From: Corynebacterium tuscaniense
GTDB lineage: Bacteria > Actinomycetota > Actinomycetes > Mycobacteriales > Mycobacteriaceae
Direction of reading: 5' to 3'
Length of the DNA: 64,000 bases
Assembly (NCBI RefSeq): GCF_008693065.1
Contig: NZ_VXKH01000002.1
Coordinates: 62,001 to 126,000, forward strand
Shown here: one piece after another, positions 18,852 to 28,834 of the stretch
Layout: the number at the start of each line of letters is the position of its first letter
How positions within the stretch are numbered: position 1 is the first letter of the stretch
The notes under the pieces: model-generated
Told to the model about the DNA's origin: nothing
Seen by the model: the letters and a program-made list of their open reading frames with translations, nothing else
Databases searched by the model: none
Program-made: the position numbers and the translations under genes

Positions 18852-20627
18852 CTAAGAGCCGGCTTTCTTGTTGCGTTTGTTGGACCCAGGAACCTGCCAA
18901 CGGTCCATGTTCCAGCCAATTCCTACGGGGCCAGTGTAAACGACGACATTGTGGATGTTCTTGTCCACGATGAAGGTTCGTGGTTGAGCGGACAAAGGGA
19001 TGGAGGGCAATTCATCCCACAGGCGGTGTTCCTCGGACCGCAGGGATGGCAGCTCCTCTGAGCGGGACACGGAGGTCTCATATTCCGCCATCGGATCAAC
19101 TGCGCCGAGGTACGCGTCCACCATTTCCTCGTTGGGATTGTGCTCGTTCGCAGGGTGATCTTCGGTGAACAGGTCACCGCGGGTTTTGCCGTCGCCCGTC
19201 GCATCAATCACTGTGATTCCAGCTGGTTCGCAAGATCTACGGATCGCTTCCACCATGGCGGCATAACGCTTGCTGGGCGAGAGGTAACCAATCCGCAGCT
19301 CCAAACCTTCAGCTTCTTTCGCGCCTTCAATGTCGACGGCCAAGTGTGGTTGCGCGATATCACCGAGGTTGCGCGTCATCGGGTCATTGTGGTTGAGCAC
19401 GTGGACCGGAGATACAGGAAGCTCAATGCCCGCAATGCTTGACGACGCATCCGCCACCGCCTGATTATCCACACACTTCGACAACGCCTGGCGTTTCTCT
19501 TTAACCGCCCACGGGCCGAAATCAGCAAAGATGAGCGTATCCGTCATCTCCCCGATCACAGTTTGTAGTTCTTGATGCGCCTCCGGCGCGGAAGGATCAA
19601 GGGATTCCTTCGCGCTGCCCGTGGAGTCACCACCAGAGGAATCACCAGTGGAGTCACCCGCGACGGCATCATCAGCATTGGCACCTTCACCTGGATCAGG
19701 TGCAGCGTCGTACCAGCCCGGATTGTGGTCATCTAGATCCCCCACCATGAGGGCACCCGCCGCTTGGAGTTCCGCGGAGTCCTTCGTAGAAGGCCACACA
19801 ACTATTTTTTCCAACTCAGGTGCTTCACCGTAGTACTGCTCATTGGCCACCAAAGTCACCTCCCCTTCGGCGCCCACCGAGTCGATCTTGTACGGGCCGA
19901 AAGACACTTGCAGTTCCGGATCGAAATCCGACAAACCAAACCCATAGCGCCAAACGGTCGAGGTACGTGCCAATACATCCGGGTCAGCGGCTTCAAGCGC
20001 CCGAGTCAGCTGGGCTGTTTCCATCCCAAGCTTCTTCGCCACCGCATGCGCCGGCAACACTGTTCCTGCACCGAACAGTTCACGCCACCGGCCCCCCTTG
20101 CCTTCCTTAAACACCACGGTGAATTCCTTGGCACCGGGAGCACAGTCCACACGGTCAACCTGCTGCATTTGTGGAAGGTGTGAGGAGAAAACCTCCGGGT
20201 GAGAACCAGCGACGAAAGCGAGCTTGTAATCATCACACGTCACGGGCACACCGTCAGAGAAAACAGCCTTATCGGTCAGGGTGTACACGACCTGCCGCTG
20301 TGACCCTGGCAAAACCTGGGTTTGAACGAGGTCGGTGTTTGGGATTCGCTGGCCGGAAGGGCCGGGAATAAAGGCACCAGGAAAAACACGGCCGGACAGG
20401 CGTTGCGCCTTCATCGAATCCCCAAGATTCGTCGCCGCATTCGTGGTCACCAACGGAGTTGACAGCTGGTAGCCGAAAGAGTCCAAAGAGCCCGATCCAG
20501 ATGAGCTATCGTTTGCCGAAGAACAGCCGGCAACAACCAGCGCTGTGGCCATAGTCATGGCCGTTACAGCCCCGAAACGCTTCCTGCTCACGCGGCTAGT
20601 GCGCCTGGCTTTTCGTTGTTTCCACAC
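18852..20627 (-). CDS. dciAE: Family 5 extracellular peptide-binding lipoprotein (DciAE-like)
   Basis: 591 aa. A long basic N-terminus leads into a lipoprotein signal ending LVVAGCSS. The body matches SBP family 5 (DppA/OppA type): [20 protein letters not shown] and later [16 protein letters not shown]. Between about residues 300 and 340 is an insertion rich in Asp, Ser, Gly and Thr ([20 protein letters not shown]). No permease or ATPase is adjacent, as in C. glutamicum, where dciAE sits between secF and apt. Substrate unknown. GTG start with GGAAGG 7 bases before. Confidence 0.83.
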   Translation of the reverse strand: MWKQRKARRTSRVSRKRFGAVTAMTMATALVVAGCSSANDSSSGSGSLDSFGYQLSTPLVTTNAATNLGDSMKAQRLSGRVFPGAFIPGPSGQRIPNTDLVQTQVLPGSQRQVVYTLTDKAVFSDGVPVTCDDYKLAFVAGSHPEVFSSHLPQMQQVDRVDCAPGAKEFTVVFKEGKGGRWRELFGAGTVLPAHAVAKKLGMETAQLTRALEAADPDVLARTSTVWRYGFGLSDFDPELQVSFGPYKIDSVGAEGEVTLVANEQYYGEAPELEKIVVWPSTKDSAELQAAGALMVGDLDDHNPGWYDAAPDPGEGANADDAVAGDSTGDSSGGDSTGSAKESLDPSAPEAHQELQTVIGEMTDTLIFADFGPWAVKEKRQALSKCVDNQAVADASSSIAGIELPVSPVHVLNHNDPMTRNLGDIAQPHLAVDIEGAKEAEGLELRIGYLSPSKRYAAMVEAIRRSCEPAGITVIDATGDGKTRGDLFTEDHPANEHNPNEEMVDAYLGAVDPMAEYETSVSRSEELPSLRSEEHRLWDELPSIPLSAQPRTFIVDKNIHNVVVYTGPVGIGWNMDRWQVPGSNKRNKKAGS

Positions 20628-20667
20628 GATCGATCCTTCCCCACACCTAGACTCTTAGCCTGAACGC

Positions 20668-21882
20668 TTATCCCCGAGTCGGGCGCCAAGTAGTAGTCGC
20701 GGAAGATTCTGCACCAGAACCTTCATCGCTTGCCTCAACGTCTGCGGCTCCAGATGGAACGGAGACCGTGCGCTTCGCGGTCTTCGAAACAGAAGCCTCA
20801 TCCTCGCTAGAAACTCCAGCGCGGAAATCTGCAACTTCCTGGTTGTGCTTCTTGTACGGCTTCTGCATATTGGTCAACGTAACCAGCAAGGAAGTAGCCA
20901 GGAACAGCGAGGAGATCACGCCTTCCACAACACCGATGAGCTGAATCATCGCCAGATCCTGCAATGTACCCACGCCTAACAACCACACCGCCACGATCAT
21001 CAGCGCAATAATCGGCAGCGCGGAAATAACCGAGGTGGAAATGGAACGCATCAGGGTCTCATTGACAGCCAGGTTCGCTTCCTCTGCATACGTAGAACGG
21101 CGCGAATCGAGCACACCTTCAGTGTTCTCCTTGACCTTGTCAAAGACGATCACGGTGTCATACAGGGAGAAAGTCAACACCGTCAGCAAACCAATGATCA
21201 TTGCCGGGGTGACTTCAAGGCCGAAGAGGGCGTAGATGCCCATGATCACCACACCGTCGAAAAGCAATGCGACCATCGCGGCGATAGCCATGTTGCGCTG
21301 CAGACGAACAGCAACATACACGGCAGCGGCGATGAGGAAGATGACCATTGACAAAATCATGCGTTCTGTAATGGTGGAACCCCACGACTCAGACACCGTC
21401 GAATCACCAATCGCATCCGGCGATGCCTTGCCATCAGCATCCTTGGGCTCGTGGGCCTTGTAAATGGCCTCACGCGCCGTATCGATCTGCTCCTGAGTGA
21501 GCCGCTCGGAGTTAATTTCCAGCGTGCGCGAGTCACCCGCACCCACAATCTGGGTCAGCTCAGGAGTAACACCCGTGGCTTCCACAAAGGTGTCCTCAAC
21601 CTGCTCAACCACAAGGTCCCCGGCGGGCATACTCATCTTCGTGCCGCCCTCAAAATCAATGCCCAGGTTGAAGCCCCGTAGCGCAATCGCGGCGATAGAG
21701 ATCACCAGCAGCACAACGGAAATGGTGTACCACAGCTTGGAACGCCCAATGAAGTCAATTGCACCCTTGCCCTCATACAGGCGCTCAATACCCGTCGCGC
21801 GGTGCTCCTCAGCGTTGATGTTGCCCGCGGCTGTGTTTGCACCAACCGGGTCCGACTGAGTGGAGTTAATGGAGGTACTCAC
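20668..21882 (-). CDS. secF: Protein-export membrane protein SecF
   Basis: 404 aa. FNLGIDFEGGTKMSMPAG is the SecF version of the D4-like motif, followed by a periplasmic-type loop and five further membrane segments with LTFSLYDTVIVFDKVKENTE. The C-terminal tail after residue 345 is cytoplasmic and low complexity. It acts with SecD and YajC to drive late steps of Sec export. The GTG start is two bases after the secD stop. Confidence 0.95.
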   Translation of the reverse strand: MSTSINSTQSDPVGANTAAGNINAEEHRATGIERLYEGKGAIDFIGRSKLWYTISVVLLVISIAAIALRGFNLGIDFEGGTKMSMPAGDLVVEQVEDTFVEATGVTPELTQIVGAGDSRTLEINSERLTQEQIDTAREAIYKAHEPKDADGKASPDAIGDSTVSESWGSTITERMILSMVIFLIAAAVYVAVRLQRNMAIAAMVALLFDGVVIMGIYALFGLEVTPAMIIGLLTVLTFSLYDTVIVFDKVKENTEGVLDSRRSTYAEEANLAVNETLMRSISTSVISALPIIALMIVAVWLLGVGTLQDLAMIQLIGVVEGVISSLFLATSLLVTLTNMQKPYKKHNQEVADFRAGVSSEDEASVSKTAKRTVSVPSGAADVEASDEGSGAESSATTTWRPTRG

Positions 21883-21884
21883 AG

Positions 21885-23843
21885 TTAGTTCTCCTTCGTC
21901 TCGGTTGGGGTTGCGGAAGCTGCATCATCACTCGCAACAGATGCGCCGACAGGTTCATCGGCCTTTGCAGCGTGACGACGGCTCCAGGTACGCCCCACTG
22001 CCTCCGGGTTGAGCCGGCCAGCCTCAAACGCCTTAGCCATGCCGTTGACAGCCGGCTTGCTCCAGAATTTCTTGCGGGAAGCCAGGATCATGATCGGCGC
22101 GGTGACCAGGAAGGTGACCAACAGGTCGAAGATCGTGGTCAGACCCATGGTGAAGGCGAAGCCCTTGACCTCACCGACGGCGAGGAAGTAAATCACCACA
22201 GCACCAATCAAGGTGACAAAGTTACCGGTAATAATCGTGTCCTTCGCGCGCTCCCAACCGTTGAGGGTGGCTGAGCGGAACGTTCTGCCGCGACGCACTT
22301 CATCCTTCACGCGCTCATACAGAACGACAAAAGAGTCAGCCGTGGTACCGATACCGATGATCAGACCCGCAACACCAGATAGATCCAGTGTGTAGCCAAT
22401 CCAGCGGCCGAGCAGCACCAGAGCACCGTAGACCAACAGGCCAGCACACAGCAGTGTGAAGAGCGAGATCAGGCCGTACAGGCGGTAGTAGAAGAACACA
22501 AATGCGGCCACGAGCAACAAGCCGACGAGGCCGGCGATGATGCCTGCCTTAAGCGAAGCGATACCCAGGGACGGCGGAACCGTCGTCGCCGTACCACCCG
22601 GCTCACCGTTCTCACCAGCAAAGGACAGCGGCAGCGCACCGTAACGCAGGTTGTTGGCCAAGGTTTCTGCCTCTTCCTGCGTGAACTGGCCCGTGATCGA
22701 CGTTGCAGAGCCCACCGGAGTCGGTGACTGAATCTGCGGTGCGGAAATCACCTGCGAGTCCAGGGTGATAGCAACCTGCTGGCCCACCATCGCAGATGTC
22801 AATGCTGCCCACGTGGAGGAACCATTGTGCTCGCCAGCCTGGCTGAAGGCGAAGCTGATCTCCATCTGGCTCGTCTGCGGGTTGAAACCACCGGTAATCG
22901 GCCGGTTCGTGTCAATCTCACTACCCGTCAGGCGTGGACCGTTCGGGTCCTCCACACCCTGCAGCAGCGGCACCGGATCAAGCAACATCGGTGAACCCGA
23001 GCTGGAATCACAGGCAACGAGTGGCTTCGCCGGGTCATCCGTACCTGAAAGCGGATCAGCTGGTGCTGGTGCATCAGGCGTGGCCGGCTGGCACTTCATC
23101 AAAAACGCAGCGGCCTGCAGCGCGGTTGGGTCCTCCGACTGGCGGTCGTTCCGCAGCATTGCTGTAGCTTCTTGGCGGAAACCTGCCGCCTCAAGCGAGT
23201 TCTCCGGCTCAGCCTTCGGCTGTGCCGTGATCTCAGGCGCGGTAATCTTCTCCGGCAACGGCGCTGCCTGAGTGTCTTCACCCTCCGCTGCGGCGTCTTT
23301 CTGGGCGTCAAGCTGCTTGTTAAAACCATCCGCAAAGGTGGTCACAGCAGTCTTAGCCTCCTCCGGCGAGAGGATGCGGTACTCAACCCAACGGTTAGCC
23401 ATGTCCCCTAGCACGTTCGGGAAGGCATCCTGATCAACCTGGCCGGCAGACTGGGCCACCGGACGGAACAGCAACTGGGAGGTCTGACCGATGTTGCGCA
23501 CCTCCGACGTGTCATCACCAGCAACCGTAATCACCAACGTGTTTCCGTCGACAACGACGGAGGCGCCGGAAACACCCATGCCGTTAACACGGTTTTCCAG
23601 AATAGTGCGGGCTTGATTCAACTGGTCCGTTGTTGGCTCCTCGCCTTGCGGGACGAGAGTGACACGGGTACCGCCCTGAAGGTCAATGCCCAACTTGGGG
23701 GTCGCCTGCCTATCGCCCGTAAAAAAGACCAGGGCATAGGTAGCCACGAGAATGAGCGCAAAAAGCGCTAGTGCCCGTGCTGGCCACGCCTTCTTCGATG
23801 CGCCTTCGCGCGAAGTCCGCTTCGATGTTTTTTTCGAAGTCAC
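21885..23843 (-). CDS. secD: Protein-export membrane protein SecD
   Basis: 652 aa from the GTG at 23843, which follows AGGAG by 9 bases; an upstream GTG at 23876 lacks such a site. One N-terminal membrane segment, then LGIDLQGGTRVTLVPQ, a large extracytoplasmic region with an Ala/Pro/Glu-rich insertion (about residues 165-225), and five C-terminal membrane segments with GLIIGIGTTADSFVVLYERV. It works with SecF in proton-driven protein export. Confidence 0.95.
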   Translation of the reverse strand: MTSKKTSKRTSREGASKKAWPARALALFALILVATYALVFFTGDRQATPKLGIDLQGGTRVTLVPQGEEPTTDQLNQARTILENRVNGMGVSGASVVVDGNTLVITVAGDDTSEVRNIGQTSQLLFRPVAQSAGQVDQDAFPNVLGDMANRWVEYRILSPEEAKTAVTTFADGFNKQLDAQKDAAAEGEDTQAAPLPEKITAPEITAQPKAEPENSLEAAGFRQEATAMLRNDRQSEDPTALQAAAFLMKCQPATPDAPAPADPLSGTDDPAKPLVACDSSSGSPMLLDPVPLLQGVEDPNGPRLTGSEIDTNRPITGGFNPQTSQMEISFAFSQAGEHNGSSTWAALTSAMVGQQVAITLDSQVISAPQIQSPTPVGSATSITGQFTQEEAETLANNLRYGALPLSFAGENGEPGGTATTVPPSLGIASLKAGIIAGLVGLLLVAAFVFFYYRLYGLISLFTLLCAGLLVYGALVLLGRWIGYTLDLSGVAGLIIGIGTTADSFVVLYERVKDEVRRGRTFRSATLNGWERAKDTIITGNFVTLIGAVVIYFLAVGEVKGFAFTMGLTTIFDLLVTFLVTAPIMILASRKKFWSKPAVNGMAKAFEAGRLNPEAVGRTWSRRHAAKADEPVGASVASDDAASATPTETKEN

Positions 23844-23984
23844 GTACAAGATCTCCTGATAACCTGCTGCGTCCACATGGCTTCACCGACCGTTGAGTCA
23901 ACAGTGCCGAAACCAAATGGTGTTTATTCACTTATGCCTAACTCAAAAGCACAAGGTCCAAAAAGTGATGGTACGTCATACACC

Positions 23985-24024
23985 CGGAAATAATTAAGCC
24001 AACCTGCTTTTCACAGCAGGCTGG
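23985..24024 (-). terminator. Intrinsic terminator after yajC
   Basis: On the minus strand CCAGCCTGCT and AGCAGGTTGG pair (one G-U) around a GTGAAA-type loop and are followed by CTTAATTATTT. It separates yajC from secD transcription. Confidence 0.7.
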
Positions 24025-24047
24025 AATCTATTACCCGAGGGAAGATA

Positions 24048-24347
24048 TTACTGTTCTACTTCTTCATCCACGATCGGTGTGGCGGGTTCTTCAACACGCT
24101 TGTACACACCGACGCGCTCCATCGTCACTACAACCCCAGGAGCGATCTCCAAGTCCACGGTTTCCTCATTGCCAGCCACGACCGTGCCGTGGAAGCCAGA
24201 AACGCTGATGATTTTGTCGCCCGGCTCGATGGATGACTGCAACTGCTTCGCTTCTTCCACGCGCTTACGATGCGAGCGAGACATGATCAGTGTCGGCAGA
24301 GCGAACAGGGCAAAAATAAATAGGAGAAGAAGAATTTCCATAGGCAC
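24048..24347 (-). CDS. yajC: Preprotein translocase subunit YajC
   Basis: 99 aa (97 if the ATG at 24341 is used). MEILLLLFIFALFALPTLIM is the single membrane segment, followed by RSHRKRVEEAKQLQSSIEPG and the conserved KIISVSGFHGTVV. It joins the SecDF complex. The GTG at 24347 follows TATGTA by 6 bases and lacks a ribosome site, consistent with leaderless translation. Confidence 0.9.
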   Translation of the reverse strand: MPMEILLLLFIFALFALPTLIMSRSHRKRVEEAKQLQSSIEPGDKIISVSGFHGTVVAGNEETVDLEIAPGVVVTMERVGVYKRVEEPATPIVDEEVEQ

Positions 24348-24368
24348 AATTGTTACATACGGCAGAAG

Positions 24369-25445
24369 TTACATGAGGTGCAGCTGCCCCGGCGCCTCCG
24401 GTGGAGGCGACATACCCACGTGTTGCCACGCCGCAGCCGTGGCAACACGTCCCCGACCTGTGCGCGCCATCAGACCTGCTCGCACCAGGTAGGGTTCACA
24501 CACTTCTTCCACAGTGGACGGTTCCTCCCCCACCGCGATAGCTAAAGTGCTCACACCGACGGGCCCACCACCGTGTGATTTGATCAGCGTTTCCAGGACG
24601 GCACGATCCAGTCGGTCGAGGCCTAGCTCATCGACATCAAAGACCTCCAGTGCCTCACCGGCAGCTTGCACTGTGACACGACCATCACCGTTCACCTCTG
24701 CCCAGTCGCGTACACGGCGCAGCAATCGGTTAGCAATACGGGGTGTTCCGCGGGAACGGGAGCCGATCTCCACCGCCGCATCATGATCAATGTCCACACC
24801 CAGAATGGATGCTGCGCGGGTGATTACTCGGGTGAGATCATCCACGTCATAGAACTCCATCTGCGCTGTGAAACCAAACCGATCACGCAGTGGGCCAGTG
24901 AGCATGCCGGCGCGCGTCGTCGCGCCAACGAGAGTGAACGGCGGGATCTCCAGCGGAATAGACGTCGCTCCTGGGCCTTTGCCCACGATGACGTCAATAC
25001 GGAAATCCTCCATGGCCATGTACAGCATTTCTTCTGCCGGGCGGGCGATGCGGTGAATCTCATCGATGAAGAGAACATCGCCTTCCATCAAGTTGGATAG
25101 CATTGCCGCCAAGTCCCCTGCACGCTCAAGGGCAGGACCCGAGGTCATGCGCAGTGAGGTGCCCAACTCTTGTGCCACGATCATGGCCATGGTGGTCTTG
25201 CCCAACCCTGGTGGGCCGGACAACAGAATGTGATCCGGTGTCACACCGCGCTTCTTCGCGCCTTCAAGCACCAGGCCAAGCTGCTGCCGTACCTTTGGCT
25301 GCCCAATGAACTCATCAATAGATTTCGGGCGCAGTGACTTTTCATAATCACGTTCTTCTGTCTGCTCATTCGCATCAATCGGCGAATTCACCTTCCGTGC
25401 TAATTCTGGCGGCAATTCAAACTCTGTCTTTTCCACATCAGACAT
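24369..25445 (-). CDS. ruvB: Holliday junction branch-migration ATPase RuvB
   Basis: 358 aa. Walker [16 protein letters not shown], Walker [15 protein letters not shown], sensor [17 protein letters not shown] and the C-terminal winged helix are intact. It forms the hexameric motor that moves Holliday junctions with RuvA. It is the third gene of ruvC-ruvA-ruvB, with a 51-base gap after ruvA. Confidence 0.97.
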   Translation of the reverse strand: MSDVEKTEFELPPELARKVNSPIDANEQTEERDYEKSLRPKSIDEFIGQPKVRQQLGLVLEGAKKRGVTPDHILLSGPPGLGKTTMAMIVAQELGTSLRMTSGPALERAGDLAAMLSNLMEGDVLFIDEIHRIARPAEEMLYMAMEDFRIDVIVGKGPGATSIPLEIPPFTLVGATTRAGMLTGPLRDRFGFTAQMEFYDVDDLTRVITRAASILGVDIDHDAAVEIGSRSRGTPRIANRLLRRVRDWAEVNGDGRVTVQAAGEALEVFDVDELGLDRLDRAVLETLIKSHGGGPVGVSTLAIAVGEEPSTVEEVCEPYLVRAGLMARTGRGRVATAAAWQHVGMSPPPEAPGQLHLM

Positions 25446-25496
25446 CAGTCACTGCACCTCCTCCATTGATAATCATCATCCTTTAGCTAGGTCTAG

Positions 25497-26117
25497 CTAC
25501 TTCTTACCCAAACGGTTCAGGGCTGCGCGCAGCAACGCAGACGAATCCGCCTCCGGGTCTTCCTCGATCACGGCACTAACAGCAGTGCGCGCACCCTTTT
25601 CCGGGAAACCAAGTCCCACGAGTGCTTCCACCACCTGCTCCGTAGCAAGAGAAGCACTAGCGGTCGCCGTCACCGCATCAGCTTTGGCACCATCTGTCGT
25701 CTCCGACGTGGCGTACACGCCCTCCAGCTTGTCCTTGAGTTCAAGGATCAAACGATCCGCCATCTTCTTGCCCACACCGGGAATGGCCTGAATCGCCTTG
25801 GAATCACCCGCGGTAATGTGGCCGGCCAGTTCAGCTGGTTCAAAAACAGCAAGCGATGCCATGGCCAGCTTCGGGCCAAGACCCGTGACAGTGGTCAGAC
25901 GGTGGAACATACTGCGTCCATCATCATCGGTGAAGCCATAAAGAGTCATGCTGTCCTCTTTGACCACCATCGAGGTCAACACACGCGCTGTCTCCCCGCG
26001 CACCAACCGACCTAAGGTCGGCGGAGTGGCCATGAAGCGATACCCCACCCCGGAACACTCAATCACCGCATGATCAAGCCCAATGGCGATCACTTCACCG
26101 TTCAGAGAATCAATCAT
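25497..26117 (-). CDS. ruvA: Holliday junction DNA-binding protein RuvA
   Basis: 206 aa. OB-fold N-terminus (MIDSLNGEVIAIGLDHAVIE), helix-hairpin-helix DNA-binding motifs (VTGLGPKLAMASLAV; IPGVGKKMADRLILELKDKL) and the C-terminal RuvB-contact domain. It recognises the four-way junction and recruits RuvB. It starts 8 bases after the ruvC stop. Confidence 0.96.
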   Translation of the reverse strand: MIDSLNGEVIAIGLDHAVIECSGVGYRFMATPPTLGRLVRGETARVLTSMVVKEDSMTLYGFTDDDGRSMFHRLTTVTGLGPKLAMASLAVFEPAELAGHITAGDSKAIQAIPGVGKKMADRLILELKDKLEGVYATSETTDGAKADAVTATASASLATEQVVEALVGLGFPEKGARTAVSAVIEEDPEADSSALLRAALNRLGKK

Positions 26118-26125
26118 GGTTTCAC

Positions 26126-26698
26126 TTAAGCCTTTCCATTCACGGGGTTACGCGGGGTTGATGCCGCTCCTTGCGCAGCAAGAGAAGCTGCGGCAGCGCC
26201 ACGGGCAAGCAAGGGGGCACGCCAGCAGTGGCATACAGCAATAGCCAAAGCATCAGCCGCGTCTGCTGGTTTGGGTGGTGCAGACAGGCCCAAGATGCGC
26301 GTGATCATCGCCGTCATCTGCTTCTTATCCGCACGACCGTTGCCGGAGATAGCCTTTTTCACCTCAGACGGGGTGTACATGTGCACCGGGATATCCCGCT
26401 CCGCAGCAGCAAGCACCATCACGCCAACCGCATGGGCAGTCTGCATCACGGTGGACACATTTCCGCGCTCAAAGATGCGTTCCATCGCCACTACGTCCGG
26501 CTTATAGTCATCCATCCATTCTGCGACAGCATGAGAAAGACGCAACAAACGATGCGCAAGTTCCGCGTCCGAAGGCGTACGCACAACGCCGACTGCCACC
26601 GGGATAACCTGTCTCCCTTTCCCAGCCTGGATCACAGACAGGCCACACCGGGTCAATCCCGGGTCAATGCCCATCACGCGCAGGCCTTCAAGGTTCAT
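26126..26698 (-). CDS. ruvC: Holliday junction resolvase RuvC
   Basis: 190 aa. The acidic catalytic residues are visible in [11 protein letters not shown] (Asp), [14 protein letters not shown] (Glu) and [14 protein letters not shown] (two Asp). The nuclease nicks junctions symmetrically after RuvAB loading. First gene of the ruvCAB operon, preceded by an 8-base inverted repeat and the yebC terminator. The C-terminal 25 residues are Ala-rich and variable. Confidence 0.95.
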   Translation of the reverse strand: MNLEGLRVMGIDPGLTRCGLSVIQAGKGRQVIPVAVGVVRTPSDAELAHRLLRLSHAVAEWMDDYKPDVVAMERIFERGNVSTVMQTAHAVGVMVLAAAERDIPVHMYTPSEVKKAISGNGRADKKQMTAMITRILGLSAPPKPADAADALAIAVCHCWRAPLLARGAAAASLAAQGAASTPRNPVNGKA

Positions 26699-26735
26699 GG
26701 TTCCCCTTTGCTACCCCGACCTTCGGAGTCACACA

Positions 26736-26757
26736 TTTGTTCTACCACAAGAACAAA
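26736..26757. promoter_or_regulatory. 8-base inverted repeat upstream of ruvC
   Basis: TTTGTTCT and AGAACAAA are perfect complements separated by 6 bases, about 40 bases before the ruvC ATG and overlapping the T-run of the yebC terminator. It could be an operator or a minor hairpin. It does not match the corynebacterial LexA box (GAAC-type arms in the other order). Confidence 0.35.
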
Positions 26758-26790
26758 AATACCCGGCCTCCCACGCGGAAGACCGGGTAT
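26752..26790 (-). terminator. Intrinsic terminator after yebC
   Basis: ATACCCGG and CCGGGTAT form the stem base, with TCTTCC/GGGAGG extending it, followed on the minus strand by TTTTTGTTC. Confidence 0.85.
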
Positions 26791-26805
26791 GAAAGCAGTT
26801 TCGGG

Positions 26806-27561
26806 CTACTCGTTAGCCAGCGCCTCAGCCACCTCATCCGACATCGTCATGTTGGTGTACACGTTCTGGACATCGTCGGCGTCCTCCAATGCGTCGATAA
26901 GCTTCTCTAGCTTCTTCGCACCATCAAGATCCAGCTCTACCTCAACAGAAGCACGGAAGTCCTGGTCCGTCTCATCAATCTCGATGCCAGCTTCCTTGAG
27001 CGCGTCACGCACTGCGTGAAGGTCAGTCGCCTCAGAGACGACCTCAAAGTGCTCACCGAGGTCATTGACTTCCTCGGCGCCGGCCTCAAGCACAGCCATG
27101 AGCACATCATCTTCCGTCAGATCACCCTTAACCACCGTGTTCACGCCCTTACGGCTGAACATGTAGCCAACGGAACCGGACTCACCCAGGTTGCCACCGT
27201 TCTTGGTCATCGCGGTGCGGACCTCAGTGGCAGCACGGTTACGGTTATCGGTCAGGCACTGAATCAGCATGGCAACACCATTCGGGCCGTAACCCTCATA
27301 CGTGATGTCTTCCCAGTCGGAACCGCCGGCTTCCTCTCCGGAGCCACGCTTGCGGGCACGCTCGATGTTGTCCTTCGGCACAGAAGCTTTCTGAGCCTTC
27401 CGGATCATGTCATCGAGAGTGGGGTTGCCCGCCGGGTCACCACCGCCAGTACGAGCCGCGACCTCGATGTCCTTGATCAGCTTTGCCCACAACTTGGAGC
27501 GCTTCGCGTCATTCGCGGCTTTCTTGTGCTTGGTAGTAGCCCATTTTGAGTGGCCTGCCAT
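26806..27561 (-). CDS. YebC/PmpR-family regulator or translation factor
   Basis: 251 aa. [20 protein letters not shown] is the family hallmark start, with [20 protein letters not shown] and [12 protein letters not shown] in the body. Family members are described as DNA-binding regulators or ribosome-associated factors; the role here is unknown. GGGGAG lies 7 bases before the ATG and an intrinsic terminator follows. One 11-mer copy is near the 3' end. Confidence 0.94.
   Translation of the reverse strand: MAGHSKWATTKHKKAANDAKRSKLWAKLIKDIEVAARTGGGDPAGNPTLDDMIRKAQKASVPKDNIERARKRGSGEEAGGSDWEDITYEGYGPNGVAMLIQCLTDNRNRAATEVRTAMTKNGGNLGESGSVGYMFSRKGVNTVVKGDLTEDDVLMAVLEAGAEEVNDLGEHFEVVSEATDLHAVRDALKEAGIEIDETDQDFRASVEVELDLDGAKKLEKLIDALEDADDVQNVYTNMTMSDEVAEALANE
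26892..26902 (-). repeat. 11-mer motif copy 4
   Basis: Exact copy in the yebC gene, read as Leu-Ile-Asp-Ala. Confidence 0.85.
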
Positions 27562-27638
27562 GCGCCATCTCCCCTTTCCTCTGGCTAAAGTGTCGGCTGC
27601 CTAGTATACGCCGACGCCCTCAACCGGTTTTTCTGCCA

Positions 27639-28487
27639 CTACTCAAAGGCGACTTTGCCCTCAGCCAACGTTCGCGTGAGACCTTCCTGCACCACCATGG
27701 CAACCAAGTTGCCGTGAGAGTCAAAGATACGTCCCTGAGTCAGTGCGCGGCCACCGTGCGCGGATGGGGATACCTGGTCATAGAGCATCCACTCATCTGC
27801 ACGGAATGGACGCAGGAACCACATCGCATGGTCAAGGGATGCCATCTGCACCTTGTGGTCACGGTGCGGAACCAGGGCTGAGTGCAACAGGGTGAGATCA
27901 GACATGTACGCCAGCGTGCAGATGTGGAAGGTCTGATCATCCGGCAGTTCATTTCGAGATCTGAACCACACAACCTGCTGGCTAGGGGTGTAGGGGTTAT
28001 GAGCAAAATCATCATCCGGCACCACACGCACATCCCAGTCCTTCGCCCACATGGAGAAGAACTTCAGCGGACCACCCGTTTGCTCAAGCGGGATGACATC
28101 CTCAGGCGGCGGCACTTCGCGCATTTTGTCCGAGTGTTCAATCCCCTCATCGGTGGTGATGTGGAAGCTGGCTTCAAGGGAGAAGATTGTTTCCCCATCC
28201 TGAATCGCATGGACAAGCCGGGTGGCAAAGCTACGGCCGTCACGCACACGGTCAACCATGAAAATGGTGTCCTGATCAGATTTACCCGGCCGAATGAAGT
28301 AACTGTGCAGGGAGTGCACGACCTTGCCCTCATCCACGGTCTTCGTTGCCGCTGACAGACTTTGCGCCGCTACTTGACCACCGTAGGTGCGCTGGAGTCC
28401 ACTAAACACACCTTTACCACGAAAGATATTGGTGTCTAGCTGCTCAAGGTTCAAAATTTCATCGATCTTGGGTACATCAAAATCCAT
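27639..28487 (-). CDS. tesB: Acyl-CoA thioesterase II
   Basis: 282 aa. Double hot-dog fold with FRGKGVFSGLQRTYGGQVAA near the N-terminus and LDHAMWFLRPFRADEWMLYD plus SPSAHGGRALTQGRIFD near the C-terminus. It hydrolyses acyl-CoA to free acid and CoA. It corresponds in position to Rv2605c of M. tuberculosis. TAAGGT 8 bases before the ATG may make it near-leaderless. Confidence 0.93.
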   Translation of the reverse strand: MDFDVPKIDEILNLEQLDTNIFRGKGVFSGLQRTYGGQVAAQSLSAATKTVDEGKVVHSLHSYFIRPGKSDQDTIFMVDRVRDGRSFATRLVHAIQDGETIFSLEASFHITTDEGIEHSDKMREVPPPEDVIPLEQTGGPLKFFSMWAKDWDVRVVPDDDFAHNPYTPSQQVVWFRSRNELPDDQTFHICTLAYMSDLTLLHSALVPHRDHKVQMASLDHAMWFLRPFRADEWMLYDQVSPSAHGGRALTQGRIFDSHGNLVAMVVQEGLTRTLAEGKVAFE

Positions 28488-28528
28488 GGGACATAACCTT
28501 AGCGCTCCCCACGCAGCTCTGGGTGACC

Positions 28529-28834
28529 TTATGTAAAAGGCGCGAACGGATAGAACTCGGGCAGGGGCGCTGTGCCAGCAAGACGCAGAACCCGAATAAG
28601 CGGCCGTAGTCTCAGTCGGCGTGTGTCGGCCACCGCGTTGTTATAAAACCGCACGGCTAGATCGTGTCGGCGCTGGTTCGTAGGATCGGTGTCAATAAGC
28701 ACGTGATCGAGTGCGCGGCGAGCGCGATCCACGCGGATATGCAGGCGATTAAGCCGCTGAGCAGTAATCATTGCCCACAATCCCAGGGCTGCGAGGAAAA
28801 GAAGGACAATTGCGATAACAACCGGTGTGCTCAT
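28529..28834 (-). CDS. Small membrane protein of unknown function in the PIM cluster
   Basis: 101 aa. One membrane segment (VVIAIVLLFLAALGLWAMI, residues 5-23) then a basic cytoplasmic tail with RLNRLHIRVDRARRALDHVL, a LemA-like look. Its ATG overlaps the pimA stop by four bases, so it is translationally coupled to PIM biosynthesis. Position matches Rv2609c-type genes by memory only. Confidence 0.7.
   Translation of the reverse strand: MSTPVVIAIVLLFLAALGLWAMITAQRLNRLHIRVDRARRALDHVLIDTDPTNQRRHDLAVRFYNNAVADTRRLRLRPLIRVLRLAGTAPLPEFYPFAPFT

Noticed and set aside
26736-26757. LexA (SOS) box for ruvC
   Set aside because: The arms are GTTC...GAAC in the opposite order and spacing to the corynebacterial LexA consensus.
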